Part shown: in pieces, positions 11,679 to 23,090 of the stretch
Layout: every line of letters begins with the position of its first letter
How positions within the stretch are numbered: position 1 is the stretch's first letter
Source of the DNA: Stagonosporopsis chrysanthemi
Lineage: Eukaryota; Ascomycota; Dothideomycetes; Pleosporales; Didymellaceae
Assembly: GCA_022560025.1 (NCBI GenBank)
Contig: JAFISE010000014.1
Span: 124,001-188,000 of the forward strand
Length of the DNA: 64,000 nt
Direction of reading: 5' to 3'
Notes under the pieces: model-generated
Told to the model about the DNA's origin: nothing
Database searches by the model: none
What the model saw: only the letters and a program-made list of their open reading frames with translations
Translations under genes and position numbers: made by a program

Positions 11679-12825
11679 CTACTGCAACTTGGGGGGATTA
11701 AAGTTCGGTCGGCTCACAGGCAGTGTCCTTGTGCAGTCCTTCAAGTCCTTCAAGTTCGTAACGCCCGTCAGACTCATTCTGATGTACGCCTTCGCATAGT
11801 CCTCGTTCCAGTGTTTCTGGTCGCCCACAAAGGATTTCCACTCGTCGTTGACTTTGGGGTGCACGCTCAGCACCTTGTCAGAAGGCAAGACGAAGATCTT
11901 ATCATTGGGCTTGATCTCTTGGTTCAACGTGTCGTTGTAGAATTCTACATCCCAAGTGCCTTTAAAGTACTTAGTTATATAGTAGTTCAGTAGGTGTAAA
12001 GTAATTAGCACTAACCTGGTGTTGTGTCGAGGGGCTTCTCGGCCTGGGTAGTGTCGACGAAGCGCTGCTTTGCGGTGGCGTGCGCGCCGACGAGGGCAGC
12101 GAGGTCGTGGGCGGAGAATCCCTTGCGCTCGAAGAGTGCGATGAGGTTGTCTGCGGAGTCGTGGACGTCAGGCAGCAGACCTGTTGGCGCAGCTTTGGTT
12201 GCGTCCTTGCGGCCGACGAAAGTCCTGATGCGAGGACCCTTGGGGCAGGATATGGTTGCGTGATTGTGCGCGTACTGGACAAGATCGGCATAGCCAACCT
12301 TGTACTTTCTTTGTACATTTTTGAGCACCTGGCGAACATTCTGCAGACCATTGTTCTCCGGACGCGTCTCCTCGCCGAAGTCCATCAGTAGGGAGCCATC
12401 AGCGCCGCCGTTGAGAGAAGTCTTATCCCAAGAACCGGCGTCGTGAAAGCCAAAGCGGACTGCTGCGCGGGCATTGTCGTTGCATTGACCATCTGCCTGC
12501 AAGAAAAGACCAGTGAGCTCTTTTGAGACATCGTACCCTTCACGTTGCGTTAGTGTTAGTCGTAAGCAGAAGCCGAGATAGGCTTACAAGTACAGCACTG
12601 GTCAATGGCCGATACGCAAATGGCTGGCTTGTTGTTCTTGAAGTCGTCGATGCCAGACTTTGAGCCAGAGAGGACATCTTTGATAAGCTGTGCGACTTGG
12701 GGCAGGACACCTTTCAAGAGATCGTCGATAAGACCCGGTGTCGCTTCGCGTTGTTCCAACGGGCTGGCAAGGGCGAGGAAAGTAAGCCCGAGAAGAGGCA
12801 GTGCCAGGATGAGCTTGTGGAGCAT
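11679..12825 (-). CDS. Secreted class II-type haem peroxidase (AA2-like)
   Basis: Three exons, 12825-12588, 12492-12016 and 11959-11679, give 331 aa. MLHKLILALPLLGLTFLALA is a signal peptide. The distal haem site RFGFHDAGSW holds the Arg, Phe and His of peroxidases; the proximal His lies in LVGAHATAKQRF. Cys residues typical of the secreted class are present (QCCT, GQC, ISCP). It oxidises small phenolic or other donors with H2O2 outside the cell. Whether it attacks lignin is unknown: no obvious surface Trp or Mn site can be assigned by eye. The exon 2 acceptor is a tandem CAGGCAG; only the downstream AG keeps frame. The gene is bracketed by direct repeats. Confidence 0.85.
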
Positions 12826-13284
12826 CTTGAATAAACGATTGATAGTCCAGATGCTAAGAAATCAGACCTGTCTATTGAAGCGAATGTATAGCGAGGGTGT
12901 GATGCAATTCAACGGAGAGCACACTTTCTTTATATGCATCCTCGCCATTAGTCTTCTCCAAAGACCATACTTCTTCGTCGAGCGTCGCCTCGCCGCGCTG
13001 GCGTCTGCAAGGCCTCGGCCGGTCAGCCACCTAGTCTAGCGAAGCCAAGCTTTGCAGCTCGCCTACGTCGAGAATAGCGGCCTTCTGCTTTTCCATATCG
13101 GGTTGCCAAGCTCGGCGAGGAGTCTTCATCAGCCAATCGGGTGAAAGCTGATCGTCAGGACATGGCCGATCATACATGGTTTGGCCACATCGGCTCGTAC
13201 ACCTGTCAGTATCCTGTAGCAAGTCAAACTTCTTCCTTACGCTGAATGGTTGGATCTCGTCTCTGCTAGCTGAATACGAAGAAG

Positions 13285-13515
13285 CTCGTTTCTTTTGAGC
13301 GGTCGTTTGGGGGAACAATAGATCCCTAAGCTGGCTACAACTCTCACAACAGATTCTCCGCGCAGATATGCAATGTTCGCCGCTCTCTATTCTCTAGGCT
13401 ATTAAAGCTGAATTTCAGTTGCATTCTACAGTAATTGCAGCGCGCACTGAAGATTGAGTGAAAGCATCATGGAAACTGATCGGCCAAAAAAACCGAGCTT
13501 CTTTGTACATAAAGG
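13285..13515 (+). repeat. Diverged direct repeat, copy B
   Basis: Second copy of the repeat described at 11332-11580, in the same orientation. It lies about 460 bp upstream of the peroxidase start codon. Similarity to copy A fades after the GATCGGCCAAAA stretch. Confidence 0.75.
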
Positions 13516-14093
13516 GACCAGGCTGTACAGCCCGACGTGGCCAGCCCCCCGTAGCGAGTCCGGGATCCACAGCCGCTCCGCGTAGGCTGGCCCAAGCTAG
13601 CCGTTGTCTACTCGAACATGGCATTTTCAGCCCTGCTCTCGAAGGTCAAGAGTACGAGAAAAGCGAGGCTAGGTGCTATCCAATCACCTCGATCTCCAAA
13701 ATGTCGCTTATCACCGTAAGCAGTAGCCTGAGGGCAGAAATGTGACCTAGGTAGCTCGTTAGCTTGTTAGCTCTACAACTTCTGATCGAGAGGGATCGTG
13801 AGAAGCGAGGTACAAGTTCGAGCGTTGCCTTGGGGCTCACCAGCTGCAAGAACTATTAGACAGTTGCATGAGACCAAAGATGTGCCCGGTTGCTGACGAT
13901 CAGAGCTCTGTTCCCCCATGTTCGCCTTTCGTATCCCCACCGTGTGGCTTGCCCAGATCATTGGGTTTCGCTTAAGCGCTTAAAACAGCATCGCCCTCGG
14001 CATTGGCGCCGCGGATCTGGACCCTAAAATACGATCGTGGTACCGCGACGGACAAAGCCCAACAATCGTTACCAACAAAGGAAGGAGCGTTGC

Positions 14094-14139
14094 TCTAGCT
14101 CAGTGCAGAGCCGTCGGGTTCGAAAAGTACCGCGTTTTT
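14094..14139 (+). other. tRNA-like Pol III box fragment
   Basis: GCTCTAGCTCAGTGCAGAGC can fold as a tRNA D-arm (GCTC/GAGC) and matches an A box. GGGTTCGAAAAG, only about 20 bp later, resembles a B box, and a T5 run follows. The anticodon arm and acceptor stem are missing, so this is at best a relic of a tRNA or tRNA-derived element, or chance. Confidence 0.25.
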
Positions 14140-14565
14140 GGCATTCCTTTGGTAGACACGTGGTAGACTCCAGCATTTAGGAGGCCTAAGCCCCGAAGTT
14201 CGCTGTGCGGGGAGCCGCAAATGAACTAGTCTGACTTTCAGCCTCATCAGCACACCCATACCCAGCTTGTACGATGCTTTGAAAGCCTTGCCTGAGATGC
14301 GAACAAGGGTTTGGTATCTATTTATGGAGCTAGCTGAGCGTCTCTTTTAGATCCTCTCTATGTGAAGGTTGGATTACCGACGACTACAGAGTATTGAACT
14401 TTGTTACTGTCCACGCGCTACAAATCAATGACTCCTTGCCGGCTTGGTCATCTACCCGAAGAGAGCTACCCATAGCTTCGGAGTCTCACTTAGGCTATCG
14501 GTGTGCGGACTTTTGAGCAAACTTGAAGGCCATGATTTTAGTAAGGCATGACCAACAAATAAGTT

Positions 14566-16140
14566 TTACGCCCCGGCCTGGCCTCGAGCAATGTCCTGCA
14601 AGACCTGCTTGATGACGGATAGATCTCGGCTCACATCTACCATCCAGTTTGACACGGCGAATCGGCACGCAGGCTTGCCTTCCCAACTCGTTCCGCTGAC
14701 GTATATCTTCCTACCTGCCTTGATTCTAGTGACTAGCTGCTGATTCAGTTCCTCGTCCTTTGCTCTGAAGAGGACGATTATGTAGACACTGTTTAGAGCC
14801 CCCGTTTTGGAACCTTCCAATTGAGGCAAAAGCTCGAAGCTATCGTTCTCGAGGATGTACTCTGCAATACCACGAGATAGTGCAATCTGCCTTTCGAGCA
14901 TGCCTCTGTACCCTGCTTTCCCGTACGCAACAAGACTGGCATAGACTGGCAGTGCACGGAAGCGCCTTGAGTTTTCTAGGCCAATATTGAGAGGACTCAT
15001 GATGCCGTTATCATCAGCTGCAGCCGCAAGGTACGCTGCGTTTGGGTTCTTGAAGACGCGCTCTGCCAGTGCGCGGTGCCGGGAGAGGAAGAAACCGCAG
15101 TCGTATGGAACATTGAGCAACTTATGCCCATCGCCTGTGATGCTGTCGGCAAGCTCGAGACCCGCAGTGGCGTCTTTGATAGCTTGATATCGTGGTGTCG
15201 AGGGAAGAAGGCGGGCCATGATTCCAAACGCGCCATCTACGTGAATCCATGCACCATACATATCGCACAGCTTCCGGATTGACTGCATTTCTTCAAAAGA
15301 TGAATTCGCAAACAGACCAGTGTTGACCTCTGATGCAGATATGGACACGATGCTTGCGGCGCCAGGGAGAGCAAGGTGTCTTTGAAGCATGTCCATGTCG
15401 AATTTGTGCGGTGAGTCTGACCGACCCATCGATCTGACGCAGCTTCGACCCAAACCAAGAATGGAAGCTGCTTTGCTGAGGGATGAATGAGGAACAGTAG
15501 TCAGGATCTGGATGTTGTCGATGCCAGCAAGACGCATCGCTTCAACAATACCATGTTCGCCTACGCTGACCTCAGCAGCGGTGCGGTGTGCACTGGCTTC
15601 GGCGATGATGTACTCACGGCCACATGCTAGGCCAAGAATATTGGATGCTGTGGCGCCAGTGGTGAAAGTGCGATGGGGCCATTGCGCAGGAGAGAGGTCC
15701 AGCAAAGAGCAGAGTAGGGTAAGGGCACGATCTTCCACTTCTGTCGCTAGTGTTTCGTTTGGCAGATGGACTTGGACATTTTGATCGAAGTGGGTGACAA
15801 GATTGTCAGCAAGAGAGGCTGCGGGTGTGGAACCGCCTGTCACAAAGCCGTAGTAACTTGCTGACCGCGAAGAGGCGTTGAGTGCTGGTCCAAGGTCTTC
15901 GGTCAAATGACGGATGGTATTTTCGAGGCCGAGACCATTCTCTGAAAGACTTTGCTTGAGAGTTGAGCGTGCACCGGATAGGACTTCTTGGGCTGGAAGC
16001 ACATTTTTTGGTGGCGGTGAGGAGTGTAGGCTGGCAATCGCGCGGGAGAGTTCGTTGAGGGAATCCGTTTCAGCATTCATTATTGGCAGCGAGGCCGCGT
16101 CTGTTGAGCTCATTCTGATATATGAGATGTCTCTACCCAA
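14566..16140 (-). CDS. PLP-dependent group II amino acid decarboxylase
   Basis: Single exon, 524 aa from the first ATG; a second in-frame ATG at 16113 (MSSTDAAS) is equally likely. The fold-type I signature is complete: the PLP-stacking and phosphate region around TGATASNILG (about 161-170), the Asp that contacts the pyridine nitrogen in HVDGAFG (300-306), and the Schiff-base Lys340 in SITGDGHKLLNVP. The family covers aromatic amino acid, tyrosine, glutamate and diaminobutyrate decarboxylases, and the sequence alone does not decide which. Members with the YYGFVTGGSTPA pattern are common in ascomycetes and lack a defined role. No targeting sequence is apparent. Confidence 0.88.
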   Translation of the reverse strand: MGRDISYIRMSSTDAASLPIMNAETDSLNELSRAIASLHSSPPPKNVLPAQEVLSGARSTLKQSLSENGLGLENTIRHLTEDLGPALNASSRSASYYGFVTGGSTPAASLADNLVTHFDQNVQVHLPNETLATEVEDRALTLLCSLLDLSPAQWPHRTFTTGATASNILGLACGREYIIAEASAHRTAAEVSVGEHGIVEAMRLAGIDNIQILTTVPHSSLSKAASILGLGRSCVRSMGRSDSPHKFDMDMLQRHLALPGAASIVSISASEVNTGLFANSSFEEMQSIRKLCDMYGAWIHVDGAFGIMARLLPSTPRYQAIKDATAGLELADSITGDGHKLLNVPYDCGFFLSRHRALAERVFKNPNAAYLAAAADDNGIMSPLNIGLENSRRFRALPVYASLVAYGKAGYRGMLERQIALSRGIAEYILENDSFELLPQLEGSKTGALNSVYIIVLFRAKDEELNQQLVTRIKAGRKIYVSGTSWEGKPACRFAVSNWMVDVSRDLSVIKQVLQDIARGQAGA

Positions 16141-16550
16141 CTACCGTATGGGAAGGTGTTATGCAGAGACTGCAAGTGTGAAAGTAGATGAGTTGGAAGA
16201 AGACACGAAGGTAAACTTGTTTGATGCAGAGCAATTATGACTAGTGTAGCATGATTTCTGAATCGGACGCCTGAGCCGCATGTCGCAATTTGTGGTCAAA
16301 TCCGAAAACTAAGCGACTATCTAAATGAAGTAGCAAGGTCGTTGTCTCGCGAAGTACTGCCACTCCTCAAGCTGACATGTGGGGCTCATCACGTGCTAGC
16401 GCGACGCGCCTTCCGTCTTGCCCCAATCCACAACAACGCTAGTGCAGTCTATCATGACTACCGCCACCGCAGTACTCAGAACTCAGTGACACGGCGCGTG
16501 CGGACGTGTTGAGGACTATTAGGATCGCTGTACCATCATGAGCGGCTCTA
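16141..16550. other. Divergent promoter region, decarboxylase/RecQ
   Basis: A 410-bp shared upstream region. An out-of-frame ATG at 16539, just before the RecQ start at 16551, could act as a short overlapping upstream start. Confidence 0.5.
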
Positions 16551-19500
16551 ATGCCTCCTCAGAACAACCTTAAGCAGCATCTTGACTGGCTGTTGGCTGC
16601 GAAGCCTTTCGTCCCACCTTCTGTCCCGCTCGTTGCCTACAATCCTGACGACAATACCGATGTCGATACCTGTTCCGACGAGTTCCCCATCCTGAACCAG
16701 ATCGCAGCAGGCGATGAACGAGCACCAACTGAGCAACCTACGACTGCGCCGCCGCCTCTCATTCCGCGCCCACCACCCCGCACCCTCGCTCGAACCAGGA
16801 CCTTGGACATACACATACCGCCCGAGACTGAAGGAGACGAGGGTATGGCAAGATTGCGCGCAACACCGAGCAACGGAAGACCCCGGCTTGTATTAGCCGG
16901 CGTACCGCCGTATGGCTCGACCCCCAATATCAACAGACAGCTGCAAGGAGACGGCAACGCGCATGGTTATGCCTCGAGAGATGGTCGCGCCTCGAGAGAT
17001 GGTTGCAGCGAGGCCACGTGGGTCACTCGGGAGGGCTCTTCGAGTGCGGCTGAGCCATCAACGTCGCGCAAGCCTCGCGTGCAGGTCTTTGATGTGGAGG
17101 CAATCGACCTTACAGGGGACGACAAAAATCCCTCGTTAAATCAGCTGAAAAAGGGCAAGAAGCGAAAGAGTAACGAGTATAGAGAAGATCTAGCTCGAGA
17201 GATGTCGCTCAAGCCGGTAAACGAACCACCAATACTCAGCCCGGATCCTATGATGGACGACTTTCCCGATATTGACGACTTTGTTGTGGCGCCGAACACT
17301 CCAGTCCCGGCCAGTCCGCCTCCGCCATATTCGACCATCGCGCTGAGTAAGAAACAGAAGCAGCAAGCAGCGAGTGGCGAAGGCAAAGAAGACGTTGAAT
17401 TTACACGGTCCTCCGCGGGCGAAGAGATGGCTGTGACAAGTCGCAAACGAAAGTCATTGGCTCCTGTCCCTTCAGAAACGTCAACACCGGCTCGCAAGAT
17501 TGGCAGACAAGCCAGGAGCCCTTCACCGAGTAAGAACATGATCGCAATTGAAGACGCACGAACACCTACAACCAGACGCGTTGGCCATGCAGTGTTGGAC
17601 TCAGAAGAAGAGGACGAAGACTTTGGTGATTTGGACGTTATGGAGCTTGATCTCCTACCCAAATCTTCGCCCTCCAGACACACGCGCAAACATACTGCGA
17701 GCCGAAGTCCGACGAAGCCACCTGTGCCCTTACAATTACCCCTTCGATCGCCAAGCAAGCCGACCAGGAGTCAAAGTCCTTGCGAAGGCAAGCAATGCTC
17801 AATACCCACTCCGGACACAACGCAGTCGTCTCGCAAGGAAATGACATCTCCAAATAAGTCGCAGTCTCACCCGCCCGTACAACCGATATTTTCTTCCTCC
17901 GAATTATCGAAAGAGCAGAAAGCAAGCATAAATGGGGCCATCCGCTTTTTCTTGGACCCAGGAGGCGAGCGACATCTTCAGTCTTTAGTCATCGCGTGGG
18001 AGAAAGCGAAGACAGCATTTGTGGAACAAGTAGGCCTGGATGAGCCAAATCCACATGTCAAAGCGAATTTGGAACATTTGCGACCCAAAAAGGCTGCTGT
18101 AGAACAACTCGCGGCTCTAAAAAAGCAACACGATGAGGTCTGTATGGAAAGGGATGTCCTCAAGAAAAAGGTGAAGGACGACATCGAGGAAGGCATCTAC
18201 AATGAGACGGATTACGCAGCACTCAAGTCGGTCTCCAAGTCACTCGAAGACATAGAGGTACAGATACACCATCTTCTTGCTGCTGCGGGTATACAACAAC
18301 CCAAAGCAGCTTCCAAGGCGTCACAGAAGTCTGCTATCAAAGTCGAGGCTAAGCCACACCACGTGGTAGTTGAGGCCACGCAAGCGAGCCCTCGGCGAAA
18401 GCAAAGGGCTGTGGATTCAGGACCAAGCCACATCCCGCAAACGCAGTTCCCAAACCAACGAGTGTGGTCCCCAAGTCGTCACATACGATTCGCTCGTGAT
18501 CAGGATACTGCGTCCCAGTCTGCTGCGAGGGTGACCAACAAAGCCCAGGAAAAGCACGTCCAGCATCACTTCCGCGTTGAACACATACCTGTTCGCGGAT
18601 CAAGTGGTAATGATTCGTACCATACAGCCGAGGACTTCGGTGACGATGACTTTAGTGACGACGAGAACATGTTTACTGAGCACATGGGCCCTGCTCCTGC
18701 CGCGACAACCGGAAGCGCTGCCAATTTTGACGATGAGGATGAATTTGGGCTGGACGATGACGAGGATCTCATCCATGAGATGGATAACATGGACAACCAA
18801 GATGCTGATCACTTCGATTGGAGAGCAGATAGGGCTAACGCCGCAGCTCATTCACGAGAAGCTCTTCGCGAAACCACAATCAATACAAACCGTCGTCAAC
18901 CTAAGCCGCTCTCTCCAAGAAAGTCGACAATCAGCATACCTGGTAAGGGCGTGCCTGGCATGCACCATCCATGGTCGAAGGAAGTCAGGGCTGCACTTAT
19001 CCATAAATTTCAGCTGCGAGGCTTCCGACTCGGTCAGCTGGAGGCTATCAACGCTACGCTGGCTGGAGAACATTGCTTTGTTCTCATGCCTACCGGAGGC
19101 GGAAAGTCTTTGTGCTACCAGTTGCCTTCAGTCATTCGCTTAGGGAAAACAAGTGGAGTGAGCATCGTGGTGTCACCCCTTCTCAGTTTGATGGAGGATC
19201 AGGTCCAATCTGCCATGACTCGTTTTGGGGTTCAAGCTTGCCTCATCAACGGGCAAACGCCTTCAGACGAAAAAAAAGTAATCATGGATTACTTGGAGAA
19301 GGAGAATGATCCCGGGAAATTCATCCAACTCCTTTACGTCACTCCAGAGATGCTCAATAAGAACCAGCGCATGATCAGCGCCTTTCAACGATTGTATAAC
19401 AAGGGACATCTAGCTCGTATCGTCATCGATGAAGCACATTGCGTCAGTCAATGGGGCCACGACTTTCGTCCAGATTACAAAGCCTTGGGCGACGTGGTCC

Positions 19501-21779
19501 GCCAATTTCCAGGAGTGCCAATTATGGCACTCACAGCCACAGCAACACAGCTTGTACGTGCCGACGTACGTTCCAATCTTGGCATCGAAAACGGGCATAT
19601 GTTCTCTCAAAGCTTCAACAGGCCTAACCTTTCATATGAGGTCTTGCCTAAGGGCAAGGGCATAGTCAACACTTTTGCAGATCTGATCAAGGAGCGGTAC
19701 CCTCGCAAGTCTGGCATTATTTATTGCTTATCTCGCAAGAATTGCGAAGATGTAGCGCAGAAGCTCACAGACCTCGGTGTTCGCGCGTATCATTATCACG
19801 CAGGCATGGGAGCTGATGAGCGATCGGAGGTTCAGAAGAAATGGCAAAGCAATCAGTACCACGTCATCGTTGCCACAATCGCCTTCGGTATGGGTATTGA
19901 CAAGGCCGACGTACGCTATGTGATTCACCATACGATGCCGAAGAGTTTGGAAGGCTACTACCAAGAGACCGGGCGTGCTGGACGCGACGGAAAGAGGTCT
20001 GACTGCTACCTGTACTACCAATTCGCTGACACCAGAATGCTTCGAAAGATGATCGATGAGGGCGATGGCAGCAGGGAACAAAAACAGCGTCTACACGATA
20101 TGCTACGCACGGTCGTACAGTACTGCGAGAACAAAGCCGATTGCCGCCGTGCGCAAGTACTAGGCTACTTCAGTGAGCCATTTGATCCCGCCCAATGCAA
20201 CAAGACCTGCGACAACTGTCGCTCGGATGCATCTTTTGTCATCAAGGATTTGACTGACTATGCCGCGATGGCCTTCAAGCTCGTCAGCAAGGTGCACTGT
20301 GATAACGTCACAATGCATCAATGTGTCGATGCTTTCCGAGGCGCCAAAAGCGCCAAGATCAAGAAGAGCGGTCTTGAGGAATATGGCTGGGGTTATGGAG
20401 CTGGTCTAGAGCGTGGGGACAATGAGCGAATTTTTCAGTCCTTGTTGGAGTCCAGAGCCTTCAAGGAAGAGAGCATTATTAACAAGGTCGGTTTTGCGAC
20501 CAATTATCTCCACGTACGTCTGTCTCCCCTCCTTGATAATACCCATTAACGGGTGTAGCCTGCCACGTCACGAAATGAGTATGAGACCAAACGGAAGCAG
20601 CTGCAGTTGCAAATTCGAGCGTCCCCTACCAAGGCACCTGCCAGGAAGAAGCCGACCAAGAAACAGCAGGCAGATTACCCATCTACCAATGTCTCTTCTC
20701 CGGTCCGCGCCACGAAGCGTAAGATCCAGGACTATGCATACCAGCAACAGCACTCTGATAGCGATCACGAGCACTTTGCGAAGCCACGACATCCTGCACG
20801 TGACCAGAAAAGCCGCAGCCGTCATCCCGAGAACTTCGATGATGAATTTGCGCAGGTACGAGTCGCAAAACCAGCACGTGCGGCCAAACAAGCCAAGGGC
20901 CTGGGCAAGCCCATCACTGAAGATCAAAGAATGGTCGGACTCGATGACATGCAGCAGGATATACTGCATGATTTCCTGAACGGCGCAAAGAGATTGAGGC
21001 AGGATCTCATGACTAACAACGGGCACCGTCAGACGATCTTCTCCGATATAGTCCTTCGAGAAATGGGCCTTTGCCTGCCTCGGAACGAACAGGAGATGAA
21101 GGCTATACCCGGAATCAAACCAGAAATGGTTGACCGATATGGTCGGAAATTCATGCTCCTGATCAACAACACGAGGGAAATGTGTGGTGGCGTTGCTCCT
21201 GCTCCACGAAAGCACGATCCTCGGCGCCGGTCGGCCGCTGAAGAGCTCTCGGATGAAGACTATGAAGAGGAAGACGATGAGCAGGTTTATGATCCGAATC
21301 ACCAAGAAGTCATAGACTTGTGCCTCGACAGCGATGACGATATTGCACCGCCTGCTGAGGATTTCGAGAGCGACTATTCCTACGGCGACAGTGAAGATGA
21401 AGAGAGTCTTCACCGAAGTCATCATTTCACACAGCGTCTTGACCCAGAGGTGGAGGCTTTCAACACTCGGCTCACTCAGACTATAAGTGCCAATGCAGCG
21501 GCCTCCAAAGCTACCGCATCGAAAAGAGCGCCCAGGGCCTCATCATCTGGCCCAAAGAAGAAAGGCTTTGCAAGGAAGTCCGGTGGCAGCTCTGGCAGAG
21601 GCGGCTTCTCGGGAGTGAGAAAACGCGCGTCGAGCAAAGCGACAGGCACTAATGTCGCTATCGCACCGCCGAAGAGAGTTGCTGGTGGGGCAACCCGCAA
21701 AGCTGGTGCAGGAGCAGGAAGAGGCACTGGTGGAGGCAGAGACAATGGATGGAGCGCGATTATGGGCATGCCCACCTGA
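16551..21779 (+). CDS. SGS1: RecQ family DNA helicase, Sgs1/BLM type
   Basis: Two exons, 16551-20513 and 20559-21779 (45-bp intron), give 1,727 aa. Roughly the first 800 residues are Ser/Pro-rich and acidic with nuclear-localisation-like KKGKKRK, the region that in Sgs1 binds topoisomerase III. The helicase core shows motif I MPTGGGKSLCYQLP (about 846-859), DEAH in IVIDEAHCVSQWGHDF (about 957-972) and motif VI ETGRAGRDGKRSDC. A RecQ zinc/winged-helix region (CDNCRSDA) follows. The HRDC domain sits after the intron at about 1445-1520, then a Gly/Ala/Arg-rich tail. The enzyme dissolves recombination intermediates and restarts forks. A 15-bp tandem duplication at about 16971-17001 encodes a doubled SRDG motif. 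Confidence 0.95.
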
Positions 21780-23090
21780 GCCTAACTTCCTCAACATATG
21801 CAGGTAGTCCAGCCAGAGCCGATGTGGAACTGCACTATTTGGCGTCTCGGTTGGGATCGGTATGTTCACGGAAGGAACGCGTTTCTAGCACATATGGATA
21901 TTATGTCTATTATTATTTTGGTGAAGGTAACACTGTGGGTGTGCTTTTCCTGTAGAGCACAATGTCGTAATGTTATCTAGACGGATTTACTTGTACGCAC
22001 GTGCCTTACGCCCTGCAAAATGTCCGATCCGATGGCCTGTCGGCCGATTCATGCTGACTGCATGTTGTCGGCGAAGGATGTACTGGAGGAGGTTTTGGTG
22101 TTCGGAGGAGGTTTTCGCACAGGGAACGGAACCAATCAGAGACGCGCGAGCCTCGCATCGGGGTATTACAATGAGGCTCTGTATTAACGGGCGTTATTGC
22201 TGCGGCTCTTTACGCTAAGTCGCCATAGCTGCATTGTCTGCGGCGATTCCTTCCTCCAGTGCTTGGTACGGTAAGCGCTAACCGATTAGCAGCTACCTCA
22301 TCGGCTTCATGAAGTAAATCCTGCCGCAGCATCAAGCACCCCATTCGAAGGACGATGAATTGGCCCGTTTTATTGGGCAGAGCAGGACCAGGGGACAGAA
22401 ACGGCGCGGAACGATGCGAAAGCCTAATCCTGGGGAATTGGGGTTACGTGCGACACTCTGGGGTCAAGAGGTGGAGAAATCAGTCACCGCGGTCTTTGCT
22501 CGGTGCGATCATGGCCGATGACGTCTGTTGCGGAGAATCTTGAACATCAGCGTCTGTGCAGTCTGGAGAGATGCGAAAGGCCACAAGAGCAGTACTGTTG
22601 AATCCTTGTTATTGTTTCTATTGATGTATACACAGTACGTCGACACCGATCGAGCATCTTGTCACTGAGCAATTTGGATTCTTCCAAGGTCCGGACTGTC
22701 CTTGCGTGGGGGCCATAGAAACATCTCGTCAGCTCTTCACATCCGTGCACATCGCCCATGGTTGAAACGCATGTTCCGAAAAGCCAAGACGTCGAGCATG
22801 TTCGACAGGCCGCTCACGTGCTGCTTCAACTGACGTACTGATTCGGCTGCGTCCCGGCCGAGTGCTCACACAGCCAATCAAGCTCACGACTTTTGCCCAT
22901 CCTCCACTCTTCCTACCCCATACTCGGCAGCTAGACCACAGTTCAATACCGCGCTAGGCACTACCTTGGCTGACGACCCTACGGCTAGTCACTGCCGTGC
23001 GCGTACCGCTTCTATAAGAGCTCGGGTCTGCACCTCCTATATAGATGTTATCCATTAGCTTGGACTCCTTCCACTATCGGTAGTTGCGCA
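21780..23090. other. Intergenic 1.3 kb with MFS transporter promoter
   Basis: No credible gene. The last 80 bp before the transporter ATG contain TATAAGAG (23013-23020) and TATATAGAT (about 23039-23047). A doubled GGAGGAGGTTTT-like motif lies near 22085-22110. Confidence 0.5.

Larger units (their letters stand above)
12826..14565. other. Gene-poor 1.7 kb between peroxidase and decarboxylase
   Basis: Contains the peroxidase promoter (a TATATG motif near 12930), repeat copy B, a 12-bp perfect palindrome TTAAGCGCTTAA at 13972-13983, and a tRNA-like fragment near 14094-14139. Short ORFs here (up to 95 codons) have no recognisable features, and one runs through the repeat. Confidence 0.5.

Noticed and set aside
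13031..13318. 95-codon minus-strand ORF upstream of the peroxidase
   Set aside because: Runs through repeat copy B and has no recognisable domain; composition is not protein-like.
13972..13983. Perfect palindrome TTAAGCGCTTAA as an operator
   Set aside because: A 12-bp palindrome can arise by chance in 64 kb, and no gene start is near enough to assign it a role.
20568..21425. 285-codon minus-strand ORF opposite the RecQ C-terminus
   Set aside because: It lies opposite the HRDC-containing exon and shows no coherent membrane topology or motif.
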